The position numbers were made by a program, and so were the translations under genes. A stretch of 64,000 nucleotides of DNA. Origin: Ypsolopha sequella. Lineage: Eukaryota > Arthropoda > Insecta > Lepidoptera > Ypsolophidae. Shown piece by piece: positions 55,051 through 64,000 of this stretch (the first letter of the stretch is position 1; each line of letters starts with the position of its first letter). The notes under the pieces are model-generated. The model did not search any database and was not told the origin of the DNA. It saw only the letters and a program-made list of their open reading frames with translations. The DNA lies in NCBI GenBank assembly GCA_934047225.1, contig OW203992.1, forward strand, positions 21,503,501 to 21,567,500, given 5' to 3'.

Positions 55051-55458
55051 ATAAATAAGAACACGACTTACGTCACGTATGGGTCAATGACATGTATATG
55101 TCGCAGAGAAATACGGAAATCAGGGATAACGCGTAATCCCTAGAGATACCACCAAATCCCGGAAGATGTCGAATATTCCAATCGATTACCTCGTCTTACT
55201 GAAAAATTCTATACTAAGAAGTCGAAATACAAGTGATTTTGATCGTTTCCATAGTAGAACAAAATTTTGAATCATCTTAAACATAATCGGAAGTAAAAAT
55301 ATACTTCTCGGCCGTTTTCGGTCACATGGTGTGTCCTCACGTGAATGACTGAGCCGATCTTTGCAGTGAACCTGTGACCACATTCACTACACGTCAGCAC
55401 CCCTCCAACTCTGGTGGTCGGGTCTTAAGCTGGTCCCGCTTTGTTTCGAGCTCACAAC

Positions 55459-56039
55459 CAGTGTTGCCAACAAATTTTTAACAAACCCACAAATTCTAGC
55501 GTGTTAACCCACCAGAAAACCACTAAGTTTTGCTATCCTTCAAACCACCAGAAAACCACTAACATTATCAAAATACTTTTTGGCAAAAAAAAAACATTAT
55601 CCTAAATTGTAAGTGATAGCAGCAGTGTATCTCGTTCCCGATTAAGGTGCGTTCCGAAATATAATTTGTATCCACGAATTAAAATTTATTTTCTTCTTAT
55701 TTCAAATCAAATTTGACCTAGTAGTCATACAAAAAAAGACTATAATCAAAATAATTTAAGAAATTGACAAACTCTTTTCGGGTAATACCCGACAAACACC
55801 ACCTAGGAGTGTTGCCTACATATCAAACAAAAAATATACCCATCATGTAATGTAAACGTTCAAGTTCTTTCTTGTAGATATGTAAATTGTGCTGGTGGTT
55901 AAATGTCTAGCCGTACCACTAAATAAAACAATCTAAGCCACTAGAAAAATCCACTAGCCACTAAAACCAAAATTTGTCCGCTAAAATGCTAATCTAAACC
56001 ACCAGATCTAGTGGAAAATCCACTGAGTTGGCAACACTG
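55459..56039. mobile_element. hAT MITE with exact 8-bp target duplication
   Basis: CAGTGTTGCCAAC and GTTGGCAACACTG are the inverted ends, CTCACAAC is duplicated at 55451-55458 and 56040-56047. 581 bp, contains repeated CACCAGAAAACCACTAA motifs, and codes for nothing. Confidence 0.92.
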
Positions 56040-56047
56040 CTCACAAC

Positions 56048-57132
56048 AGTGTTTACAGTATGCCTCCAATGTGGTCTGTCTGCTGCAAGTGTTTCCCATT
56101 GTGCAGGGTCTATTGTACATCTCTTCATGTGGTGATTAAACTCATCTTCATACCGCAGGAGTTTAAACCATAAGTAAAGTAGGTTAGTATTTTGGTAATT
56201 ATTAAATTGAGTAATTTCATTCTGCTTTTGTTAGTGTTATATCATAAATATATTTCGGTTCAAATATTAGGTCTTTACATATAAAATTGCCGTTTTCTAC
56301 AGAGAATTTGAAGGATACTCAATTTTCAGTACTAACATTTTTGCATTTTTTTTAGGAATGACAAATCCAAATTATGTAATTTCTTTTATATATGAATGAG
56401 ACAACATTAAGCTTACCGCAACATAAATAAAATTTTTGAAAAGTGTCAGCTGTAAAATGTTATTACGAATCTTGTCATGGAAATGGATGGCATTTAGGAC
56501 GAACTGTTTTTGAAGATTTAATTTTTAAAATCAAACTGAAAATAAGAACAAAATTTAATAAGTAGATACCTTGAAATCAACTTTCAAACAAAAAACGAAT
56601 CATTGAAATAGCTATTGAATTACAGGAATTATGAATTCATGAATTTCTAAGAAAATTTCAGCAGTTATATATATTTGAGAATTTCTAATGAAGCGTATTT
56701 TAGAAAAGGTTAAAGTTACGCTGACGGAAACAGTGCAATACATTGTGTATGAACTACACTTCATAGTGTAATACTTTATATTCTCTGGTGTTGCTTTGTA
56801 TCGTTAATAAAAAAGAAAAAAGGTAAAATTTATTGAATTATTTGTTTCCTATTGATTAATCAATTGCATCGTTTTCAAATTCTAAGAAAGAGTGCAGGAA
56901 ATACATATGAGTGCTATTTTAAATCGTCTGTTCTTTCAGACAAACTTTGCCGTCGTCGTTTGCTTTTAGAAATCGATAAAACCACTCTATTTTAAACAAC
57001 TTTAGATAGAAATAAAGGGCGACCCATAGTGTTGCGTAACATAAGGAAATCTACTAGAATGTTATAAAGCTCAGCGAATATCAAATATTTGACTCTCAGA
57101 ATCCAGGTCGGTCATAAATTGGCTAACATAAT
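56048..57132. other. Intronic or intergenic, no gene recognised
   Basis: AT-rich and anonymous. It is part of intron 2 of the lectin gene if that gene continues beyond the window. Confidence 0.4.
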
Positions 57133-57293
57133 GGTGTCGATTCGGCTAAACACAACTTAACTAATTTGTTAGGACTAACCTTATTTTAAGCGTTCTGTCT
57201 TTGTCTTTTCGATACGGAAAGAAAAAGACAGAAGGCTCAAATTAAGTTTAGTTCTTACAAATAAGTTAAGTCGTGTTGCGCCGAATCGATACA
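57133..57293. mobile_element. Foldback MITE
   Basis: TGTCGATTCGG and CCGAATCGATACA close arms that pair through ACAACTTAACTAATTTGT and TTCTGTCTTTGTCTTTTCG. About 160 bp. Confidence 0.72.
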
Positions 57294-58019
57294 ATTGTCG
57301 AGTTTTTGTAGTTTGCAATTTATATAAATATTTAAATTTAATCTTAAAGACGCAAAACTTTATATCTCGGAAGACCCACATAAATATTAAACCTAATATG
57401 TGTACGAAACGCGAGAGTTTAAAGTTTTATAAATTATTTATAAAAAATAAACAAATGTATTTTATTTGCCACACTAATATTTTGTTGTTATATGTCGAGA
57501 TCTTCTCGATAATTTTCCATAGAATAAGTGAAATGCACACAATGCCCTCGCGAGCTATAATATTTGCTAGGTAGTGTGTCGAGTATTTTAAAAATTCAGA
57601 AAAATTTAAAATTTTACGGAATAAAAGACACGTTTTCTGTACTGAAATATAAGTATACTTGTTTTATAGCAAAGCATAAATGTTTTTGAATTTTTGAAAA
57701 TTCCTGTTATTACCAAAGTTAGCAATATAGCGATATTTATAACTTTTAGTATGAAATCGTGTCAGATGACGTTACGAAGCATGCCGTTAAGTTCACTTTG
57801 ATTGTCAATAACTGCGTGATTTATTGAGATATCGAAAAAATATGTTTCTACTGTTTTTAACTTTTTAAACGCAATTGATTTTCATAAAAATCTTCATGTA
57901 GGCTCATTATAAGAATTTCAGGTATTGACGGGTGTCGTACGATCGCGACTGCATTTGAGTAGAAATTTATAATAATTATTATACAAATATTTATAAACTA
58001 TTTAATATGAATATTTATA

Positions 58020-58220
58020 GCACACTGTGCGTAATATGACCGCTTTACGCACGCTGCGCGTGCGTAAAGTCGGCATTTTCCGCACTTGTGCTATAAAAAA
58101 TTATACGAAACTCGTGCGAGAAACTTTTTCTCGACTCGTGTGATTGCAGCACTCGCCTTCGGCTCGTGCCGCAAACTCACACTCGTCAGAAAACGTTTCA
58201 TCGCTCTCGTATCGTAATAT
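58020..58220. repeat. Dispersed repeat with CG-rich hairpin
   Basis: GCACGCTGCGCGTGC hairpin, ACGAAACTCGTGCGAGAAAC and CGTTTCATCGCTCTCGTATC. Shared with 47766-47915. This copy has about 50 extra bases containing CACTCGCCTTCGGCTCGTG. Confidence 0.65.
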
Positions 58221-58379
58221 ACTATTATTATTTTGTTACAAGAAACTTATATAACATAAAATTATACCCTAAAATTAGTACTAACTAAAATAACAAATTA
58301 AACTAAAAACCTACTAGTTCTAAAAGAAAAACTAAACTATAAATAAAACGCATAATCAAAAAAAAAAAAAAAAAAGAAA

Positions 58380-58601
58380 TTAAAGATAAAAAATCCGGGC
58401 CATGTCGCTGTCCCCCGGTAGGGTGCCCAGAATGCTGGCAACGTTCCCTCTTCGGATGGCCAGACTGATCCTCTGGCCGAAGTAAGCGCCAGCCCTCCGG
58501 TCACCCGAGACATCGACCAGGCGCGACGAAAGTTCTTTAAACAGTCGCCGCGCCTCCGGACCCCACGGACCCAGCGTCTCCACCCCAAACGGCGCAAACA
58601 T
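58380..58601 (-). pseudogene. C-terminus of a non-LTR retrotransposon polyprotein, second example
   Basis: In minus sense: FAPFGVETLGPWGPEARRLF, then AGAYFGQRISLAIRRGNVAS and ILGTLPGDSDMARIFYL. It is the same tail as at 20752-20943 but more diverged. 5'-truncated at about 58602. The downstream side holds an 18-base homopolymer run (58360-58377). Confidence 0.72.
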
Positions 58602-58750
58602 ATATTATAGCACCTGTCCTGTGCTAATTAATATCGCGGTAATAACCCTTTAATTTTTATGGCTATCCATACAATAACTAGAACAGTTTTGAAAATCATA
58701 ATATTGTACGAAAAACTCAGAGGGTTCGACTTGTAATGGACTATTGTTTT

Positions 58751-59480
58751 TTAGGGTTCCGTACTTCAAAATGGAAAAACGGAACCCTTATAGGGTCACT
58801 TTGTTTTCCGTCTGTTCGTCTGTCAACATCCTTTTTGCTACTACGGCCCCATGGTTCTGAAACCCAAAAAAAAAATTGCCCTTTACATACTCAATTTCAT
58901 ACAAAACTGCTCACCATGAAAATTTAAGGGCACTTCTAGTTGACTTAGAAACCAATATTATCTTATAGCAAATGTATAACGAAAAATCTGAAAATTGCTT
59001 AGAAGTTATTAATGACCAAGTGAAACAAAGTTGAATAGATCGTAAGTGTCAAGTTGATTTGATCGCATATAACTGCAGTGGGATTGTGCAAAAACCCGCC
59101 TTTTTTAATTAATTGAAAAAAGAACACCTAAATTCAAAATTCACTGAATAGTTATTCAAAACCTTATTCCCTTTGTATTGTGTTTGTTGCCATCGTAAAA
59201 GTTTCCATTGGTTTCTGTAAATTAGAATTTAAAAAAATTGAATTAAAAATATTTTAAAATTCTAATTTACAGAAACCAATGGAAACTTTGCGATGGCAGC
59301 ATACACAATACATAGATAACAAGGTTTTGTTGAATAACTATTGAGTGAATTTTGAACTTAAGTTTAATTTAGATTAATTTTAAAAAGGCGGGTTTTTCTC
59401 AATCCCGCTGCGAAACCGCTCTGAAACAATATACACGGAACTCTCACAGCCCGAGTCATATTCGCACTTGACCGATTCCT
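58751..59480 (-). mobile_element. Lepidopteran dispersed element, minus copy, invaded by a foldback element
   Basis: TTAGGGTTCCGTACTTC at the left; the weak CGAGTCATATTCGCACTTG at the right is the diverged head. Between about 59085 and 59415 sits a long palindrome: GGGATTGTGCAAAAACCCGC at one end, GCGGGTTTTTCTCAATCCCG at the other, and perfect inner arms (AGTTTCCATTGGTTTCTGTA / TACAGAAACCAATGGAAACT). Confidence 0.65.
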
Positions 59481-60223
59481 TTTTTAATCCTTACCCTTAT
59501 AAAAGTGAAAGTTTGTTGATTTGTTACCTAACTTCTCGAAAACTACTTGATGAATCGACATAAAACTTTAACTTTTTTGTAAATTGTTTTCCTGATATTT
59601 TGCTATTTTCTGGGAGTCAACTGATATAATCACATGGGTCATGTGATGTTCAAACTGAAACATGGGCTCAGTGTGGTGGTGGCATTTTGTTTGTGGGTAG
59701 GCCTTCGGTCTCCAGAAAAAAAACTAAGCATTGTTGTCGCCCGGATACACGGCTCACCGAAGTCCAAATCAGAGACCAAGAAAACAGTTTTACTCATAAA
59801 CGAGGCTTGTTCTTGCCTTGCAGAAAACGACGTAAATAAATTAAAAATAAACTTTAGTTAGAACTAAATAATTTTGATTAGAACCAGGAACTCTCGAAAC
59901 CAAACGGCAAGGTCAAATACGCATACGGTCAAATAGTCTACACAAAAACTAGTGACCACGGCAAAAGCTGGTATAATAAATAATATGTCACGACCATCGA
60001 ATCATAGATTGAAAATGCCACGATTAGGAATCGGTCTATTTTTAAGAGCACTCTTCGATCAGCCGTAACTACTAGAGCCACTTAGGCAAGAAGTTTGCGG
60101 CACGCCACAACCATAACACCTCCCAGACACGCCTAGTCAGCAAGGGAGAGTCGGACTAAATCCTTCTTCACTTCCCTGAAGGAGAGGCCTGTACTCTCAA
60201 GCAAAGCAAAACACAACAAAGAC
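59481..60223. other. No gene recognised
   Basis: Starts with sequence like a degenerate dispersed repeat. The 75-codon frame at 59634-59861 (+) has no family match. Confidence 0.35.
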
Positions 60224-60391
60224 CTGTGGGTCTACCGCGTAATTATCATTTTCATCAACATCAACTAGAGATTGAAATATGACGTGCGTGCGACGACGCC
60301 CGCCTAACATGCCATCTCTTTTGCACGCGTTGAATTTCGCATGCATTTGCTTGAAGTTGATACAAATGAGAATTACGCGGTAGAGCCCCTG
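60224..60391. mobile_element. 168-bp MITE, copy C (inverted)
   Basis: Reverse orientation relative to copies A and B: CTGTGGGTCTACCGCGTAAT at the left, GCGGTAGAGCCCCTG at the right. It has the same length as the other two, and its flanks also show no duplication. Confidence 0.78.
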
Positions 60392-60434
60392 TTTATAAAA
60401 TGTACCTATGTAAAATCTTGAAATTTAGTGTTAA

Positions 60435-60804
60435 GGGGCTGCACAATGTTAAAATTGAGTCCTGCTCTAACGCTTTTATGTTTTAACTGCCTATCCTTCT
60501 ATAATCAGATGCCGCGCACGCAAAACTTCGGTTATCTTGAAATTGCGATATATTTTATTTCCGTAGTAAAGATGGTTCGTTTTAATCGTATTTGAAATAT
60601 GGAAACTGAATCGCTTTTTTCGTGAAATTCATGCTTTTTTTAAAAGTAATATAATTAAAGGAAGTTTGAAAGTATGTTTATTTATAAAGTGTAATTAATA
60701 ATTGTTTTGAGTCAAAAAACACGCCATATTATTTCAAATTTTTACCATCTACATTGGCGGGACTGAAACCAATGCAAAACTGATGTTTAGCATTGTGGAG
60801 CCCC
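60435..60804. mobile_element. TTAA-flanked MITE (GGGGCTCCACAATGC family), copy B
   Basis: TTAA at 60431-60434 and 60805-60808. Opposite orientation to 49623-50039 and 47 bp shorter. Internal blocks such as AACACGCCATATT and GTAGATGG/CCATCTAC correspond. Confidence 0.85.
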
Positions 60805-60808
60805 TTAA

Positions 60809-61110
60809 TATGTGTCCAATTAATTGTAAAATATTTGTGTTGTTTGGGTAATAAAAGTTTTACTTACTTACTTACTTCGATCAGCCCATAATAATATACC
60901 AAGGGTCCAAATAATAATGAAAGAGGTCTTGACCGGTGCGGGATGGGTCGATGGCAAGACATTATTGCTTATGACGGGCCCGACCCTTAGGTTAGGGGTC
61001 CATAATGGCTTCAGGCTCCTTGTGCTTGATGACCTTCGATCAAATATATTGAGTAGTGCCTTGATTGCTTCGGAATGTAATAATGCTGATAAGTAAAATA
61101 CCAAGTATAC
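60809..61110. other. Retroposon-tail-like sequence, no gene
   Basis: (TTAC)n near 60855-60876 follows AATAAAAG, the pattern of a retroposon tail. Nothing else was recognised. Confidence 0.4.
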
Positions 61111-61512
61111 ATAAGTTGCGATAGCCGAAAACTGGCGATAGTATTAGTCCATACAAACGTTTATAAATATATTATATTTTGCTTTTAGAAGCTACGTTTA
61201 TAAATATATAATATTTTGTTTTTATAATTTTTACTTATACCTTATGTTTATTTATTACTATTAAAAAATAAGAAAAGGGTCGAAATATTTTTTTTATTGT
61301 TTTAATAGTAATAAATAAACATCGTTCATACAAACAACCTTTCGTGAAAAAACATTGAGAAATCGAGAAAAACAAATCCGTTGTTTCATACATTTTTGTC
61401 ATGTAACTTTTCTATGGAACACCTGATTTTTTTCGCGGTTCGTGGGTTAGCTCCATAGTAAAAGTTGTTCGTATGGACGAGTACTATCGCCAGTTTCCGG
61501 CTTCCGCAACTT
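61111..61512. mobile_element. Foldback MITE (TACTATCGCCAGTTT family), copy 2
   Basis: AAGTTGCGATAGCCGAAAAC with TGGCGATAGTATTAG at the left pairs with GAGTACTATCGCCAGTTT and CCGGCTTCCGCAACTT at the right. It contains a nested TTTATTTATTACTATTAAAA inverted pair. Related to 3742-3983. Confidence 0.68.
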
Positions 61513-61974
61513 CATCTTAACACCCAGTAGACAAATTAATAACTTGTTTTCTGTTTTATTTATTTATATTGGTTTATTTATTATATTATTCTGGTTTATT
61601 CCTCCAAGATTGTATTACTTTGTCTACAATAAAGCATAAGGCGCATGCGTAGTCGTCATCGATTTGAAAGGACGTTGTCGATCGATTCTCAATTATTAAA
61701 TATTTTTTTGGTGGATTTATCAGTAATTATAATTACACCAAGGAGCAAAAGTAAAGTAAGTTACTGAAGAGGTCGCAAAAGGCCCTTAACTACACAAGAC
61801 ATGTTCTTGATGTAAAATGTATATTGTCAAATGTGTTTAATTACTCATGAAATAAACAACGCGATATATGGTTTGTATACAAAATAAAAAGTATTAAAAA
61901 TGAAACAATGAATAAAAGAGGACTACTCTGACCAAAAATAAAACGGTTAAAGAGAGTTTTAAAGTTTTAAACAT
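61513..61974. other. No gene recognised
   Basis: AT-rich and anonymous. Confidence 0.4.
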
Positions 61975-61982
61975 GTCTTTTT

Positions 61983-62770
61983 GGCTCGGTGGTCATCTGG
62001 TCCGAAGAAAACTGTCCCTAAAAGGCGAGTCGCCACCTTTCGATTTAATAAATTTTTTTGGTGGTCAACTCGCCTGACAATGAAAATTTGAGGTAATTAT
62101 GTACAGTCAACACAAAAAGTCTTTTGAAAATCTAATAAACTTAAAATTTTCAAGACAAATAATGACATGGCTTAAAAATAAAACAAAATTTTAACTATAA
62201 AATAGTTATATTACAAAAATCAACATCATAAAAATATGGACTAATACTATACATACCTAACCGTCATTATTATCCAATATCACAATATATCAAGCACTTA
62301 TTGCACTTATTAGTACCTATTCTGAAGGCTCTAATTTGAGTTTTGGGTATTACTGTCGAAACCGAAAAATTTTCAAAGTAATTTAGCTTCTGTTTTTAAC
62401 ACTTACGGATTAATTTGCAATTAAGAAAATTTAGTTTTGATAGTACTGAAACTAGAATTAAAGACTTCAAAATCAGCGTTATTATCTTACTAAAATTTTT
62501 AGAACTAAAGAAATACAAAAATGTTTTGTTTTATATATGGAAAGGAAGAGACAGGTAGAATAAACCAGTCTTGTGAGAACTCGTAATTTTTTCAACAATG
62601 CATGTTCGTTTCAGGTAACCAGATTCTGTTTCGCTTTATTTTATAGTTTTATTGGAACTATTATAGTATTTGGATTCAATCATTTCATTGACTGACTGTA
62701 CTTTGTATGTGTGGATGAGTTGACTCGCCTTTTAGGGCAAGTTTTCTTCAAACCAGATGACCACCGAGCC
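61983..62770. mobile_element. 788-bp element with about 55-bp inverted ends
   Basis: GGCTCGGTGGTCATCTGGT ... CCTAAAAGGCGAGTCG at the left is matched inverted at the right (CGCCTTTTAGGG ... ACCAGATGACCACCGAGCC). The 8-bp flanks GTCTTTTT (61975-61982) and GTCTGTTT (62771-62778) differ at one base. No transposase was seen. hAT is possible. Confidence 0.75.
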
Positions 62771-63003
62771 GTCTGTTTTGCTTGCAGACGATTTAGCATG
62801 CTAAAAACCAGGTTCGTTATGCAGTGCTGAGGAAGCGTGAGTGAGGGGTGAACTTTTGCTCCTGATAAGCCTTTCGACTGGTTCTTATGTTTAATTAGTT
62901 CAGGTTCAATGTGTTCAGGTTCAAGAGCTTCAGCTTTTGCTAGCCCCATCAGAATAATACCAACTTTTTAATATAACGCCCACTTATATCCACTCCAGCT
63001 AAA

Positions 63004-63132
63004 CTAGCATAGCAAACCATATCGAGCTCGACAGCGCGTGATACAGTGCTCTCTCTCCCTCTATTGATCTACCTCGAGAGGGATAGACGTGTTGTATCGA
63101 GCGGTTAAAACTCGATATGTTCTGCTATGCTA
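63004..63132. mobile_element. Short MITE (CTAGCATAGCA ends)
   Basis: CTAGCATAGCAAACCATATCGAG at the left end (as CTAGCATAGCA plus CATATCGAG) and CTCGATATG ... TGCTATGCTAG at the right. 129 bp. No clear target duplication. Confidence 0.7.
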
Positions 63133-63222
63133 GACCCCTGGTTCATCTCTCGTGCTTTATGGATTAATATGGAATTATTGTCATTCGTTCTGTCAAAAAA
63201 CGGCTCATGTTTATTTATGATC

Positions 63223-63426
63223 TTATGAACGTATATTTCTGCCGTCTAGTTGCCATTTGCCACAAACTCCGTATGACCCTCTGAGGAATACTAGCTCATA
63301 CATGTACAGAACTTCAGCTGTGTGCAACTGTTTCCTTACAAGCTCGAGTATAACGCTCCCCTTCTGATCGGTAAACTCAATGTCTCTTGTCACAGTACGG
63401 AAAGAGACGGCACTCGAAAAAATCAA
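63223..63426 (-). CDS. Possible terminal exon of an unknown minus-strand gene
   Basis: Not recognised. Frame with balanced composition, including VSFRTVTRDIEFTDQKGSVI and ELVFLRGSYGVCGKWQLDG, ending in a stop. GC content is higher than around it. TTTTTTGATTTTTTCGAG just upstream (minus sense) could be an acceptor. It may be a real exon, or a fragment of an unrecognised transposon protein. Low confidence. Confidence 0.25.
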   Translation of the reverse strand: MIFSSAVSFRTVTRDIEFTDQKGSVILELVRKQLHTAEVLYMYELVFLRGSYGVCGKWQLDGRNIRS

Positions 63427-63674
63427 AAAATCAAAAATGTTTTTATTTCATAACTTAAATCTTATCACAATACAAGGTTGAGGCCTCCTATTAAGTATAA
63501 AAATACCTGTACCGAGAAGTCTCGCTCTCCATAACAAAAATTTTCATTAATTTGCCATGAAAATAAACTAAATAAAATAAATTTAGGCAAAAAACTTAAA
63601 GAAAAAAGTAAATTATGTAATAACTAGAGAGGGTGCGTATGTGTGTGTGAGTGTGCGTGACAAGAGGTGTATTT

Positions 63675-63908
63675 TTAGGTCATATACTGCAATAGTTTTT
63701 CGGTACTTTCATAGTTGAGTGTCTTGATCCAGGTATTAATTAGGCACTCGCCTATTAACAACACTCGTGACCATTCTTCTTCACCCCATTTCATGCGTTC
63801 GCGTGCGTACGGCAATCTCGCTACACGATGGTCTTTCTCAAGTTTGGAGCCATGGGCTGGCCTATGGGGCTTTGAGTTTACTTTGGCAATCATCTTCTTT
63901 CTGTCCAC
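63675..63908 (-). CDS. Possible coding fragment, unknown
   Basis: A 77-codon minus-strand frame with a charged, protein-like composition (HGSKLEKDHRVARLPYARER, WGEEEWSRVLLIGECL). It resembles no family I can name. A decayed transposon protein or a host exon are both possible. It lies 250 bp upstream (minus sense) of the frame at 63223-63426. Confidence 0.25.
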   Translation of the reverse strand: MDRKKMIAKVNSKPHRPAHGSKLEKDHRVARLPYARERMKWGEEEWSRVLLIGECLINTWIKTLNYESTEKLLQYMT

Positions 63909-64000
63909 TCACTAACTTACGGGTCTTTTTAGAGGAAGTGAGTGTAAATCAAATTTGAAAAATGTATATTTCTTTTAATTTTCCATAATAAATAAATAAA

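Overview
This window is nuclear DNA of an insect, most likely a moth or butterfly (Lepidoptera). It is strongly AT-rich, genes have introns with GT/AG borders, and almost every intergenic stretch is made of small transposons. Several of these carry end sequences I know from lepidopteran genomes: a Helitron 3' end (GC-rich hairpin followed by CTAG|T) and a dispersed element whose ends read like GGCCAAGTGCGAGTC and GGTTCCGTA. There are no operons, CRISPR arrays, rRNA or recognisable tRNA genes.

Genes. (1) Two tandem, same-strand copies of a two-exon sugar transporter of the major facilitator superfamily (insect trehalose/glucose transporter type) lie at 190-1978 and 17221-19009. They sit in a segmental duplication that pairs about 1-6751 with about 17034-24936. 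(2) A secreted C-type-lectin-domain gene on the + strand starts with a signal-peptide exon at 31291-31344. Its second exon is at 53199-53328, so intron 1 is about 21.9 kb. The rest of the gene lies beyond the window. (3) Relics: a THAP-domain fragment (10102-10570), a mariner-type transposase pseudogene (about 30005-30690), and reverse-transcriptase fragments of non-LTR elements (about 40020-40570, 20752-20943, 58380-58601). Possible minus-strand exons of unknown nature lie at 63.2-63.9 kb.

Layout. 0-6.75 kb: transporter copy 1, then nested small transposons and a Helitron-like element. 6.75-12.1 kb: intergenic, with a TTAA-flanked element and the THAP relic. 12.1-15.2 kb: a nearly intact-looking but internally deleted BEL/Pao LTR element (identical-length 424-bp LTRs, target duplication CCTCT). 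15.2-17.0 kb: intergenic. 17.0-24.9 kb: transporter copy 2 and the second copy of the Helitron, which has been invaded by a truncated Ty3/gypsy element (LTRs of 122 and 119 bp, target duplication GCAAT) and other insertions. 25-31 kb: several inverted-repeat elements and the mariner relic. 31.3-53.2 kb: intron 1 of the lectin gene. It holds a 1.8-kb head-to-head hexanucleotide array that can fold into a hairpin, three hAT-like or TTAA-type elements, a long palindrome and several tandem arrays. 53.3-64 kb: more dispersed repeats.

The most informative signals are: (a) the transposon insertions private to one or the other transporter copy, which give a relative dating of the duplication; (b) about 725 bp of exon 2 that is identical between the two copies while both sides differ, suggesting gene conversion; (c) the inverted hexanucleotide array bordered by inverted sequence, which looks like a foldback element inside a transcribed intron. 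All comparisons were made by eye.
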